Origin: Maricaulis sp.
Lineage (GTDB): Bacteria > Pseudomonadota > Alphaproteobacteria > Caulobacterales > Maricaulaceae
Direction: 5' to 3'
Length of the DNA: 64,000 nt
Assembly: GCF_017642925.1 (NCBI RefSeq)
Contig: NZ_JAEPOL010000002.1
Coordinates: 202,457 to 266,456 of the forward strand
Position numbers and translations under genes: made by a program. Numbering within the stretch: the stretch's first letter is position 1; every line of letters begins with the position of its first letter. Shown here in pieces: positions 18,170 through 27,900 of the stretch. The notes below the pieces were generated by a model. It made no database searches and was not told where the DNA came from. It saw only the letters and a list, made by a program, of their open reading frames with translations.

Positions 18170-19813
18170 TCAATTGGGCCAGTGGACATAGTCATCCTCC
18201 GCCGTGCGCGGCTCCAGGAGGTGCCGGTCGATGAAGACAGGCGGCTCGACGAGGCTTGGCCAGATCGGCTCGGCCTGCTCGGCATCCAGAGCCTCCAGCC
18301 GTGCCATCATCGCGGCAAGGCGCGCCGGTTCGGCGTCTGCCAGATCGGTCTGCTCGGTCGGATCCTCGGCCAGGTTGAACAGCCAGGTGCGTTGCGGATG
18401 TTCGGACACTTGCAGCTTCCAGCCCTCGTGCATGAGCACGCGATAATGGCCGGACCGCCAGAACAGGGCGCGGTCGGGGGCCGGACCGCCCGTGGCGACA
18501 TCGATCAGGTCGATACCGTCAATGGTCCGGTCGCCCGGCAGGTCGGCCCCGGCCGCGCGCGCCGCCGTGGTGAAGAGATCGACATGAGCGGCGGGCGCCT
18601 CGATGACGGTGCCCGGCGTCACCCGCGCCGGCCATTCCACCAGCATGGGCACGCGGATGCCGCCCTCGAAAAAGGTCGCCTTCCAGCCGCGGTAAGGCGC
18701 GTTGAGATCGGGAAAGCCGATATAGCCCGGTGCGCCATTGTCCGAGGAGAAGACGATGATCGTGTTCTCCGCCAGCCCCTCTTCCGCCAGGGTCTCGCGC
18801 ACCCGGCCCACGGCCCGGTCGACCGCCCGGATCATCGCCGCATAGATCCGCAGCCGCTCATCCTCGATATGCGCCAGCGCCTCGACGTCCGAACGCAGCG
18901 CCTGCAGCGGCGTGTGCGGGGCATTGAGGGCGAGATAGAGGAAGAAGGGCCGGTTGCGGTTGGCCTGGATGGCGCTGACCGCCTGATCGGCGAAATAGTC
19001 GGTCATATAGCCATCCGGCGCAAAGCGCTGCGAGCCGTTCCAGCGCACGGCATAGTTCAGATTGGCCCACAGGAAGGGATCGATCGGATCGAAATCCTGG
19101 CGCAGATTGACCGCGTCGGGATGGTCCGGCGGCAGGAAGAGCGCGGCGCCGGGGTAGAAGCCGACCCATTCGTCAAAGCCCTGGTTCTGCGGCTGGAAGG
19201 GTTCTGCGGCCCCCAGATGCCACTTGCCGATGAACAGGGTCCGGTAACCGCTGTCGCGCAGGATTTCCGCCATGGTGATCTCTTCCGGCGGCAGGCCCTG
19301 CTGGTCGGTCGGGATCGCCTCGGCAACCCGGTCCTCATGGAAGATCGCCTCGCGCGGGCCATAGTCGAACGAGCCGACCAGGCGGTGGAAGGCCACCGGC
19401 GCCGGTGTGAATTCAAAACCGAACCGCGTCGCATAGCGGCCGGTCATGATCGCGGCGCGCGAGGGCGCACAGGTGGCATTGCCGGCATAGCCGTTGACGA
19501 AGACCGCACCATTGGCGGCGATGGCGTCGATATTCGGGGTCGGCACATCGCCGGCCGCCAGCCCGCCGCCGAATGTGGTGATGTCATTGATGCCCAGATC
19601 GTCGACCAGGATGACGATGACATTCGGCGACCGCTCGCCCGGGGCGGTATCGGCCGTCTGCGGCCCCTGATCCCAGACCACCTGTTGCGTCTCGCCGATC
19701 GGATCGCGCCAGCGGTCGAGCATGCCGGGCAGCGCAATCCGGTGAGGCCAGGCCAGCGCCAGCGCGCCGGCGAGCAGGACGACAATGCCGCCGAGGATGA
19801 AAAGCCAGCGCAT
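18170..19813 (-). CDS. Membrane-anchored arylsulfatase (sulfatase-1)
   Basis: 547 aa. An N-terminal membrane helix (about 4-22) is followed by a type I sulfatase domain. Metal ligands are Asp71-Asp72 (ILVDDLG). The formylglycine site CAPSR has Cys115, followed by AAIMTGRY. Further blocks are TLFIGKWHLG and VFSSDNGAPG, with a C-terminal sulfatase subdomain. The Cys-type site requires an FGE, and one is encoded 3 kb downstream in the same operon. It hydrolyses a sulfate ester; substrate class is not readable, though algal polysaccharides or sulfated aromatics are typical. The start at 19813 has GGACGA upstream and follows the GST stop closely. Confidence 0.92.
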   Translation of the reverse strand: MRWLFILGGIVVLLAGALALAWPHRIALPGMLDRWRDPIGETQQVVWDQGPQTADTAPGERSPNVIVILVDDLGINDITTFGGGLAAGDVPTPNIDAIAANGAVFVNGYAGNATCAPSRAAIMTGRYATRFGFEFTPAPVAFHRLVGSFDYGPREAIFHEDRVAEAIPTDQQGLPPEEITMAEILRDSGYRTLFIGKWHLGAAEPFQPQNQGFDEWVGFYPGAALFLPPDHPDAVNLRQDFDPIDPFLWANLNYAVRWNGSQRFAPDGYMTDYFADQAVSAIQANRNRPFFLYLALNAPHTPLQALRSDVEALAHIEDERLRIYAAMIRAVDRAVGRVRETLAEEGLAENTIIVFSSDNGAPGYIGFPDLNAPYRGWKATFFEGGIRVPMLVEWPARVTPGTVIEAPAAHVDLFTTAARAAGADLPGDRTIDGIDLIDVATGGPAPDRALFWRSGHYRVLMHEGWKLQVSEHPQRTWLFNLAEDPTEQTDLADAEPARLAAMMARLEALDAEQAEPIWPSLVEPPVFIDRHLLEPRTAEDDYVHWPN

Positions 19814-19814
19814 C

Positions 19815-20516
19815 TCAGTCGTCCTTGCCTGTGGTTACGATGGTGCGTGCACCGCGCACGAAGGTCTCGGCCTTGTTCTTCGCCTCGCTGCCGCCCAGCA
19901 ATTCGGAAATATCGACCGGCACCTTGACGCCCGCCTGCGCGGCGGGCCGGTCCTCGATCTGCGCAATCCAGCGATTGAGATGGGGGAAAGGCTCGCGGTC
20001 GACACCGGACCAGAAGGCCGTGCGCGCCCAGCACCAGTTGGCGATGTCGGCGATCGAATAATCCCCGGCCAGATACTCATTCTGCGCCAGCTGGCCGTCG
20101 AGCACACCGAACAGGCGCGCCGTCTCGGCCTGGTAGCGCTGGATGGCGGCTTCGATCTTCTCCGGCATATAGCGGTAGAAGACATTCGCCTGGCCCATCA
20201 TCGGCCCCAGCCCGCCCATCTGGAACATCAGCCATTGCAGCACGGCCATGCGCTGTTTGGTGTCCGACGGCATGAAGCGGCCGGATTTCTCGGCCAGATA
20301 GATCAGGATGGCGCCGGATTCGAAGATCGTCAGATCGGCCTCGCGATCGACGATGACCGGGATGCGGCCGTTCGGGTTGAGGGCGAGGAATTCGGGGGTC
20401 TTCTGCTGGCCTTTCATCAATTCGATCGGGTGCACCTCATAGGGCAGCCCCGTCTCCTCAAGCATGACCGACACTTTCCAGCCGTTCGGCGTCGGCGCCG
20501 TGTAGAGATCGATCAT
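19815..20516 (-). CDS. Nu-class glutathione S-transferase / disulfide reductase, YfcG-like
   Basis: 233 aa. The N-terminal thioredoxin domain has [16 protein letters not shown], the TPNG-K signature of YfcG/YghU enzymes that use glutathione to reduce disulfides. The glutathione-binding [10 protein letters not shown] follows, then a helical C-terminal domain. It is cytoplasmic. The ATG at 20516 has GGGAGGA upstream. First gene of the minus-strand operon leading to sulfatase-1, with only a few bases between them. Confidence 0.87.
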   Translation of the reverse strand: MIDLYTAPTPNGWKVSVMLEETGLPYEVHPIELMKGQQKTPEFLALNPNGRIPVIVDREADLTIFESGAILIYLAEKSGRFMPSDTKQRMAVLQWLMFQMGGLGPMMGQANVFYRYMPEKIEAAIQRYQAETARLFGVLDGQLAQNEYLAGDYSIADIANWCWARTAFWSGVDREPFPHLNRWIAQIEDRPAAQAGVKVPVDISELLGGSEAKNKAETFVRGARTIVTTGKDD

Positions 20517-20557
20517 CGCGGTCCTCCCCGGAATTTTGTCCTGCTCCCGCAGGCGAT

Positions 20558-20594
20558 TTGACGTGACGCTAGATTGTGGCATTGTGCGTGTCAA
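20558..20594. promoter_or_regulatory. Candidate promoter/operator between divergent genes
   Basis: The 108-bp gap between the GST operon and the membrane-protein/TetR/GST operon contains TTGAC (20558-20562) and GTCAA (20590-20594), with GACGC and GCGTG inside them, as an imperfect inverted repeat. It could be the operator of the adjacent TetR regulator (21014), which would control both directions. Weak evidence. Confidence 0.3.
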
Positions 20595-20624
20595 TTGTTT
20601 GCTTTCGAGCGGGAGACGCCTGGC

Positions 20625-21017
20625 ATGCTGCAACCCATCCTTCGTGCGACGACCGGCCTGGCCGGCGCCGGCCTTGTCTTTCTGGGCCTTCTGGCCCTGC
20701 TGGTCCCGATGCGGCTGATGCCCCATATCGGGCTGGAAAGCCCCGAGGCGCTGGGCCTCAACTTCATGCGCGGCGATGTCGCCGCCTCGCTCGGCCTGAT
20801 CGGGCTTCTCGCCCTGCGCGCCGCGCTGGCGGGCGACGGACGGCGTCTGGATATTCCGCTCGCCTGGGCCGGCCTGGTGATCGCAGGACGCCTCCTCGGA
20901 CCGGTGCTGGATGCCGGCGCCATGGCGCACGCCTCCGCCCTCGTGCCGGGCCTCCTTCTCTTTGCCCTGATGATGCCGGCCCGTCTGTGGCTGCGCCCGG
21001 CCGGAGCGGCCGCATGA
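20625..21017 (+). CDS. Small integral membrane protein, DUF4345-like
   Basis: 130 aa with four predicted hydrophobic helices (about 8-25, 45-62, 73-92, 100-120) and little else, resembling small four-helix proteins annotated DUF4345. The start at 20625 follows GGGAG by 9 bases. The stop overlaps the start of the TetR gene (ATGA). Function unknown. Confidence 0.7.
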   Translation: MLQPILRATTGLAGAGLVFLGLLALLVPMRLMPHIGLESPEALGLNFMRGDVAASLGLIGLLALRAALAGDGRRLDIPLAWAGLVIAGRLLGPVLDAGAMAHASALVPGLLLFALMMPARLWLRPAGAAA

Positions 21018-21634
21018 CCCGTCCCGCTCCCACCGACGGGCGTCATGCCCGGCGCAATGCCAGCCGCGAGAAGATCACGCGCGCCTTCCTGGAATTCGTC
21101 CGCGAGGGCGTGAACGAGCCCGGCGCCCAGTCTGTGGCGGAACGCGCCGGGGTCAGCGTGCGCACCGTTTTCCGCTGTTTCGAGGACATGGAAGCGCTCT
21201 ACCAGGAATTGTCCGAGGCCGTGCGCGCTGAATTCCTGCCGCGCGCCGTGCTGGATCTCAACACGGCCGACCGGATGGAGCGCCTGAAACGCCTCGTGGC
21301 CAACCGCGTGGCGATGTTCGGCGAGATGGAGCCCTATCGCCTGGCCGCCGAGGATTATCGCGGCCGCTACGAGACGTTCGAGGACGACTACCACTTCCTG
21401 CTCGCCAAAGAGCGCGAGCGCCTCGAGATCGCCATCAATCCGGACGGCGCGCTGTCCACCGAACTCTTCGACGCGCTCACTGCCGTCACCGGCTTCGGCT
21501 ATTGGCGCCGCCTGCGGTTCGATCTGGATCTCAGCCGGGCCGGCGCCGCCCGCGTGATGGAAATGTCGGCCTGCGCCATCCTGGACACGCTGGACCGCAT
21601 TCCACCGGTCGATGACGAGGGCGGCGTCCGATGA
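21014..21634 (+). CDS. TetR/AcrR-family regulator
   Basis: 206 aa. The N-terminal helix-turn-helix lies at about residues 17-62 ([20 protein letters not shown]) with a variable ligand-binding C-terminal domain. It is coupled by ATGA overlaps to the membrane protein before it and to the GST-like gene after it, so it probably controls this small operon and perhaps the divergent GST/sulfatase operon. Confidence 0.88.
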   Translation: MTRPAPTDGRHARRNASREKITRAFLEFVREGVNEPGAQSVAERAGVSVRTVFRCFEDMEALYQELSEAVRAEFLPRAVLDLNTADRMERLKRLVANRVAMFGEMEPYRLAAEDYRGRYETFEDDYHFLLAKERERLEIAINPDGALSTELFDALTAVTGFGYWRRLRFDLDLSRAGAARVMEMSACAILDTLDRIPPVDDEGGVR

Positions 21635-22785
21635 ACGCGCCCCTCACCCTCTATGGCGTACCGGCCTCCTATTACACCGGCAAGGCCCGCGCCTATCTGC
21701 GCAAGCAGGGCATTGCCTTCGAGGAGTATTCCAGCGCGCATCCAGGCTACGGCGAACGCATCTTCCCGGCGATCGGGCGGTTCGTCCTGCCGGTGCTGGA
21801 AACGCCTGACGGCACGATTGTCCAGGATTCCGACGACATTATCGGCTGGCTGGAGGCCCACGGCGCGCCGCGTCTGAGCTGCCATCCGCCCGGACCGGTC
21901 CAGCGCGTGCTGTCGCACTTCTTCAACCTGGCGGGCAGCGAAGGCCTGATCCGCATGGCGATGCATTATCGCTGGAGCTATCTGGACCGGCAGGACCCGT
22001 TCATCGCCGCCGGCTTCATCCATGGCATCGCGCCGGAAAGCCCGGCGGAAGAGGCCGATGCCCTCGCCCGCCCCATGATGGGCAAGCTGTCGGGCTATCT
22101 CGGCATTCTCGGCGTCAATCCCGACAGTATCGAGCATATCGAGGCCAGCTATCACCGGCTGCTCGACGCCTTCCAGGCCCATCTGGCGCACCATCCCTGC
22201 CTGTTCGGCGCCTGGCCGAGCCTGGGCGACTACGGGCTCTACGGTCCGCTCTTCGCCCATCTCGGCCGCGATCCGGTGCCCGCCTTCGAAATGAAGCAGC
22301 GCGCCCACCGCGTGTTCCGCTGGACCGAGCGTGTTGCCGCGCCCAATCTGGATATCCTGGAATATCCCAGCTATCCGCATCATGGCTTCCTGCCGGACGA
22401 TGCCGTGCCGGATACGCTGCTGGCGATCGGGCAGGTTCTGGCCGGCGAGCTTCTGCCGGAGATCACCGATCAGGTCGATGCCTTCAATCGCTGGGCCTCG
22501 GAACAGACCGGCAGCGCCGGTACGCGCCTGCTCGACAAGCCGCACAAGCGGGCTGTCGGCACCACGCAGACACGCTGCTACGGCATCGGCTTCACCTCCG
22601 GCGTCTCGCCCTACCGCGTCTACCTGCTGCAAAGACTGCAGGACGCGCTGGCCGCTCTTGATGACGGGCCGCGCCAGCGCGCTGCCGGCTGGTTCGAAGC
22701 CGCCGGGCTGACACCCCTGTTCGACGCGAAGATCGACCGCCGCATTGCCCGGCACGGCAATGCCGAGGTCTGGGAGAGCGACTGA
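21631..22785 (+). CDS. GST N-terminal-domain protein
   Basis: 384 aa. The N-terminal thioredoxin fold (about 4-85) has YTGKARAYLRKQGIAFEE and VQDSDDIIGWLE, typical of glutathione S-transferase family N-terminal domains. The remaining 300 residues form a long helical C-terminal region (DYGLYGPLFAHL is GST-C-like) that exceeds the usual 200-230 aa GST length. It is cytoplasmic. The start overlaps the TetR stop, and sulfatase-2 begins 3 bases after its stop. Role probably detoxification or thiol chemistry; substrate unknown. Confidence 0.75.
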   Translation: MNAPLTLYGVPASYYTGKARAYLRKQGIAFEEYSSAHPGYGERIFPAIGRFVLPVLETPDGTIVQDSDDIIGWLEAHGAPRLSCHPPGPVQRVLSHFFNLAGSEGLIRMAMHYRWSYLDRQDPFIAAGFIHGIAPESPAEEADALARPMMGKLSGYLGILGVNPDSIEHIEASYHRLLDAFQAHLAHHPCLFGAWPSLGDYGLYGPLFAHLGRDPVPAFEMKQRAHRVFRWTERVAAPNLDILEYPSYPHHGFLPDDAVPDTLLAIGQVLAGELLPEITDQVDAFNRWASEQTGSAGTRLLDKPHKRAVGTTQTRCYGIGFTSGVSPYRVYLLQRLQDALAALDDGPRQRAAGWFEAAGLTPLFDAKIDRRIARHGNAEVWESD

Positions 22786-22787
22786 TC

Positions 22788-24548
22788 ATGACCCGCCATA
22801 TCGTCACCACCGGCCTCGCCGTTCTGGGCCTTCTTGCCGCAAGCACCGGCACGGGCCTCGCCCAGGAAACGGACACGCGGCCGAACATACTGGTCGTGGT
22901 GGTGGACGATGCGGCCTTCATGGATTTCGGCGCCTATGGCGGTGAGGCCCGCACTCCGGCCATCGATGCCCTCGCCCGGCGCGGCATGCTGTTCACCGCC
23001 CACCGCTCGACACCGCTTTGCGCCCCCTCGCGCGCCATGCTGCTGACCGGTCTGGACGCCCACCGGGCCGGGGTCGGCACGATTCCCGAAGTGATCCCGC
23101 CGGAACATCGCGGCGCGCCGGGCTATCGCCTGTCGCTGGATCCGTCGGTCGCCACCATTGCGGAAAGCCTGCAGGAGGCCGGCTATTTCACGGCGATGAC
23201 CGGCAAGTGGCATCTGGGCCATGGCGCGGGCGAGACGCCGGACGCCCAGGGGTTCGACCGGTCCTTTGCACTCGACGCCTCCGGGGCCGACAACTGGGAA
23301 CAGAAATCCTACATGCCGTATTATCGCGGCGCGCCCTGGTTCGAGGATGGGCAGCCGGCAACACTGCCGGAGGACTTCTACTCCTCGCGCTTCATCGTCG
23401 ACCGCATGATCGACTATCTCGACACGCCGGAGCGGGACGGCCGGCCCTTCTTCGCCTATGTCGCCTTCCAGGCCATCCACATCCCGCTGCAGGTCGATCC
23501 GGCCTATACCGACGCTTATATCGACACCTATGCCGGCGGCTGGGACGCGCTGCGCGAGGACCGGCTGGACCGCGCCATCGATCTCGGCCTCGTCGCACCG
23601 GACACGGTGCTGGCGGAAACGCCCGGCAGGCTGCGGTCCTGGGACAGTCTCACCGACGCGCAACGCACGCTCTACACCCGCTCGATGGCCGTGAATGCCG
23701 GCATGCTGGAGGCGATGGACGCCCATCTGGGCCGGCTGATCGATCATCTCGACGCGACCGGTGCGCTGGACAATACGCTGATCGTCATCACCTCCGACAA
23801 CGGTCCCGAACCGAGCCATCCGGTGGGCGAGCCGGGCTTCCGCTTCTGGATGTTCCGCAACGGTATCAGCTGGGATGTCGAGACGCTGGGCGAGCCGGGT
23901 ACGACCGCCTTTATCGGGCCGGAATGGGCCTTCGCCGCAGCATCGCCGTTCAACCTGTTCAAATTCTACGCCTCGGAAGGCGGGCTGCGCGTGCCGCTGG
24001 TGATGGCCGGACCAGGCATTGCACAGGGCGGGCGGGTCGGCGCCGCGACCAGTGTTGCCGATATCGCCCCCACGCTCGCCGACGTTGCCGGGCTCGATGC
24101 CGATCCGGCCCGCTTTACCGGACGGTCGCTGGCCGGCCTGCTGACAGGAGCGCCGGACACGGGTTTCGCCGAAAGGAGTATCGGGTTCGAGGTCTCCGGC
24201 AATGCCGCCTTCGTGCAAGGGCGCTGGAAACTCGTGCGCAATCTGGCGCCCTGGGGCAGCGGCGAGTGGCAATTGTTCGACATCGAGGCCGACCCCGGCG
24301 AGACCACCGATATGGGGGATATCGAGCCTCTTATCCTCGCCCGCATGATTGCGTCGTATAATGACTGGGCGGAGACCGCCGGCGTCCTGCCCATGCCCGA
24401 GGGCTACAGCGTGCACCGGCAGATTTTCCGCAACGCGATCCGCCGTCAGCTGAGCTTCTACTGGCCCTGGCTGGCCGGTATCGCGCTGGTCCTGGCCGGA
24501 GGCATCGGCATGATCGTCTTCAGCCGCCGCAAGACGCACAGCAACTGA
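22788..24548 (+). CDS. Arylsulfatase with C-terminal membrane anchor (sulfatase-2)
   Basis: 586 aa. A signal peptide ends near GLAQE. Type I sulfatase domain: metal Asp40-Asp41 (VVVDDAAF), formylglycine site CAPSR at Cys78, MTGKWHLGHG and ITSDNGPEPS. A C-terminal hydrophobic helix followed by SRRKTHSN (about 560-586) anchors it with the catalytic part in the periplasm. Sulfatase-1 is anchored at the opposite end. Cys-type, so it depends on an FGE such as the one at 14882. Last gene of the TetR/GST operon. Confidence 0.92.
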   Translation: MTRHIVTTGLAVLGLLAASTGTGLAQETDTRPNILVVVVDDAAFMDFGAYGGEARTPAIDALARRGMLFTAHRSTPLCAPSRAMLLTGLDAHRAGVGTIPEVIPPEHRGAPGYRLSLDPSVATIAESLQEAGYFTAMTGKWHLGHGAGETPDAQGFDRSFALDASGADNWEQKSYMPYYRGAPWFEDGQPATLPEDFYSSRFIVDRMIDYLDTPERDGRPFFAYVAFQAIHIPLQVDPAYTDAYIDTYAGGWDALREDRLDRAIDLGLVAPDTVLAETPGRLRSWDSLTDAQRTLYTRSMAVNAGMLEAMDAHLGRLIDHLDATGALDNTLIVITSDNGPEPSHPVGEPGFRFWMFRNGISWDVETLGEPGTTAFIGPEWAFAAASPFNLFKFYASEGGLRVPLVMAGPGIAQGGRVGAATSVADIAPTLADVAGLDADPARFTGRSLAGLLTGAPDTGFAERSIGFEVSGNAAFVQGRWKLVRNLAPWGSGEWQLFDIEADPGETTDMGDIEPLILARMIASYNDWAETAGVLPMPEGYSVHRQIFRNAIRRQLSFYWPWLAGIALVLAGGIGMIVFSRRKTHSN

Positions 24549-24649
24549 GCACAAACGGGGTCACAAGGGGGGCGCTATGTCCCTCTTGTGTGCACCTTAT
24601 GTCATACCAATCGGGCAGGTGTGCACACGGTTCGAGCCACCAAAAGACC

Positions 24650-24684
24650 CGGGTGCCGAACGGTTTGACACCGTCCGGCACCCG
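24650..24684 (-). terminator. Long GC-rich hairpin downstream of the carboxylase operon
   Basis: 15-bp stem with one mismatch (24650-24664 with 24670-24684, loop TTGAC). On the minus strand it is followed by TCTTTTGG. It lies immediately after the stop codon of the gene remnant and ends the minus-strand carboxylase transcript. It also separates that operon from convergent sulfatase-2. Confidence 0.7.
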
Positions 24685-24870
24685 TCAGTCGGAGGGGTGG
24701 CGTCTAAAATTGGTCTCCCAGCTGAGCAGTCCGTTCAGGGCCGCGAACAGGATCACGATCAGGATCGCCACAGCGAGCACCAGGCTCCACAGTTTGGCGA
24801 ACCCGCTCTGCCCGCCCTGCCAGACGGTGAAGGCATTCCACAGAGCTAACGCGAAGGCCGGTGGTGCCAG
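24685..24870 (-). pseudogene. C-terminal remnant of a membrane protein
   Basis: An open minus-strand frame of about 60 codons ends at a TGA (24685-24687). Its residues include ALWNAFTVWQGG and a typical 20-residue hydrophobic helix (LVLAVAILIVILFAALNG), then a polar tail RRHPSD. There is no start codon with a ribosome site; the frame is closed by a stop just upstream, next to the end of the carboxylase gene. It looks like the last membrane segment of a larger protein, possibly an S12 hydrolase with a membrane tail, whose front part was lost. Confidence 0.5.
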
Positions 24871-24912
24871 ACCAACGCGGATAGGTCTCGGAATTGGTGT
24901 ATGTCCGCGTTT

Positions 24913-27900
24913 TTAGGTGGCTGGCAACCGTGCCGCAACCGTATCCAGTCCGCGCAGGATCCATTCCCGCGTCGAGGCCGGGTCAATAACGTCGTCGATT
25001 TCCATAAATTCTGCGACGGTGAGCGCCTTGCCCTCGTCGTAGAGGCCCTGGAGCTTGACATTGAAATAGGCGGCGCGTTCAGCCTCGTCCTCAATGGCTT
25101 CCAGCTCGCGGCGGAAGCCGAGACGGACGGCGCCTTCCAGCCCCATCGCCCCGAACTCGCCGGTCGGCCAGGCCACCGCGAAAAAGGGCGAGTGGAAACA
25201 GCCTCCGACCATGGCCTGGGCGCCGAGCCCGTAGGCCTTGCGCACGACCACGCTGAACAGCGGGACGGAGAGCTGGGCCCCGGCGATGAACAGCCGGCAC
25301 GCCTTGCGCACCTGGCCCTTCGCCTCGACATCCGGCCCCACCATGAAACCCGGCGTGTCGCACAACGACAAGACAGGCAGGCCGTGGGCGTCGCACAGGG
25401 TGAGGAAATCGGTCATCTTGGAGGCCGCATCGGCGTCGATCGCCCCGGAAATCACCTGCGGGTCGTTGGCGATCAGCCCCATCGGACGCCCGCCGATGCG
25501 CACCAGCGCGGTCACCGCGGCCCGGCCGTAATCCGGTTTCAGCTCGAGCACGCTGTCGACATCGGCCAGCTGGTCGATCACCTCACGAATATCGTAGACG
25601 CGCATCCGGTTTTCCGGGATCAGGCTGCGTAACCGCCGCGGATCGTGGGCGTCGAAATCGGCGACGGTCCCCTGGAAATAAGACAGGTAGCGCTTGGCGA
25701 CAGCCACAGCTTCGGCCTCGTCCGCCACGACGATATCGATCACGCCATTGCGCCGCTGCATATCGACGGGACCGACCTCGCCGGGCTTGAACACGCCGAG
25801 CCCGCCGCCCTCGATCATCGCCGGCCCGCCCATGCCGATACTGGCATTCTCGGTCGCGATGATGACGTCGGCACAGCCCAGCAGAGCTGCATTGCCGGCA
25901 AAACAATAGCCCGACACGATCCCCACCAGCGGGACCTTGCCAGAGAGTTTGGCAAACCGGGCGAAGGTGGGGATGTCCAGGCCCAGGCGTGTATCGGTCT
26001 CGCCGGGCCGGCCGCCGCCGCCCTCGGCGAACACGACCAGCGGCACGCCAGCGCGTGCGACCAGGTCGATCATCCGGTCCTTCTTCTTGTGATTATAGGC
26101 GCCCTGCGTGCCAGCAAAGACGGTGAAGTCGTAGGCGAAGACACCGCAGCGCGACGTATCCTCGCCGAACGTGTCGCCATTGATGGAACCGAAGCCGGCA
26201 ATCATGCCGTCGGCCGGACTCTTATCGCGCAGTTCCTCCGGCGCGCGGCGGCTGCGCTGGGCAGCGAGGTTGAAGGCGCCATACTCCATGAAACTGCCCG
26301 GGTCGCACAGATCTTCAACGTTCTCGCGCGCCGTGCGCTGGTTGCGGCTGCGCCGCCGCGCCACGGCATCCGGCCGGCTGGCGTCCTCCAGCTCGGCCCG
26401 GCGCACGAGCATCTCTTCCAGATCGGGGCGGATGTGATCGGGATCGAGGGCGGCGGCCTCCACGGCCGCATCCTCCAGCCCCTCGACCGGCTCGAACGTG
26501 CCCAGGCACTGGTCTTCCGTGACCGGATCGCCGGGACCGACGCGCCAGTTCGCGACGACGCCGTCGGCGGGGGCGGCCACCTCGTGCTCCATCTTCATGG
26601 CTTCGATGATGAGCACGGGCTGCCCTGCCCGCATCGTGTCGCCCGCCGCCACCTCGACGGAGACCACCACGCCGGAGGTCGGCGCCCTGACGGCCTGCTG
26701 ACCCGCGGGCAACGGTGCTTCGGCCGACGGGGGTGAAAGGTCCGCGGCGGCCGTCTGGTCCGCATCCGCCTCCAGAGCCGTAGCCGAGACGACCAGCTCG
26801 CTCATCACCCGGTCGGCGAAGGCGGTGTCGGCCGTGCCGTCGAGCACTTCCGGCCGGTCGAGCAGGGCCTCCAGCAGGCTCCGATTGGTCTGGCAGCCCT
26901 CGATCCGGAATTCGTGAAGCGCGCTCTTCGCCCGCGCCACCAGGGCCGAAAAGCCGCCGCGCTCGCTGTGGACGATCAGCTTGGCGAGCAAGGTATCGAA
27001 GGCAGGGTTCGGCCGGTATCCCGCATGACCGGCCGTATCGATCCGCAGCCCCGGGCCGGTTGGCGGTTCGAACCGGGTAATCTGGCCGGCCGCCGGCCGC
27101 ACCGCCCCGTCGTCCGATACGATTTCCGCATTGATCCGGGCCTGCAGGGCGGTGCCGCGCAGCGGCAGCGCGCCATCCGCCAGCCCCAGCTCCGCCAGCG
27201 TCGCGCCTTGAGCCAGACGCAGCTGTGTCTGGACGAGGTCCAGCCCGGTCACCGCCTCGGTCACGGTATGCTCGACCTGCAGGCGCGGATTGGCCTCGAT
27301 GAAGGCAAACCGCCCGTCCGGCCGCACAAGGAATTCGAAGGTTGCCAGCCCGAGCACGCCCGACGCTTCGGCCAGGCGCAGCGCGGCGGCGGTCATGGCC
27401 TGGCGCTGGTCCGGATCGATTGTCGGGCTCGGGGCGATCTCGACCAGCTTCTGCCGGTTGCGCTGCAGCGTACACTCGCGCTCATGGGCATGGATACAGG
27501 CACCGGTGCGGTCGGCCAGGATCTGGATCTCGATATGGCGTGCGTGTTCGACCAGTTCCTCGACATAGAGGTCGGGATTGCCGAAGGAGGCCTGGGCCTC
27601 GGCCTGGCACGCCTTGAACGCGGCCTCGATCCCGGCGGCATCGCGCACCGGGCGGGTGCCGCGCCCACCGCCGCCGGCGATCGCCTTGAGCATGACCGCA
27701 CCGTCCTGGCCCAGTGAGCGAAGGAAGTCGCGGACCGTGGCGGCATCCACCGGACCGCCCAGGCCTTCGGGGACCGGCACACCGTGATCGCGAGCCAGAT
27801 CGCGGGCGCGGGCCTTGTCGCCCAGCAGGGCGAGTGTGGCCGGCCCTGGCCCGACAAAGATCAGCCCCGCCTGCGCGCAGGCCTGGGAAAACGCCGCGCT

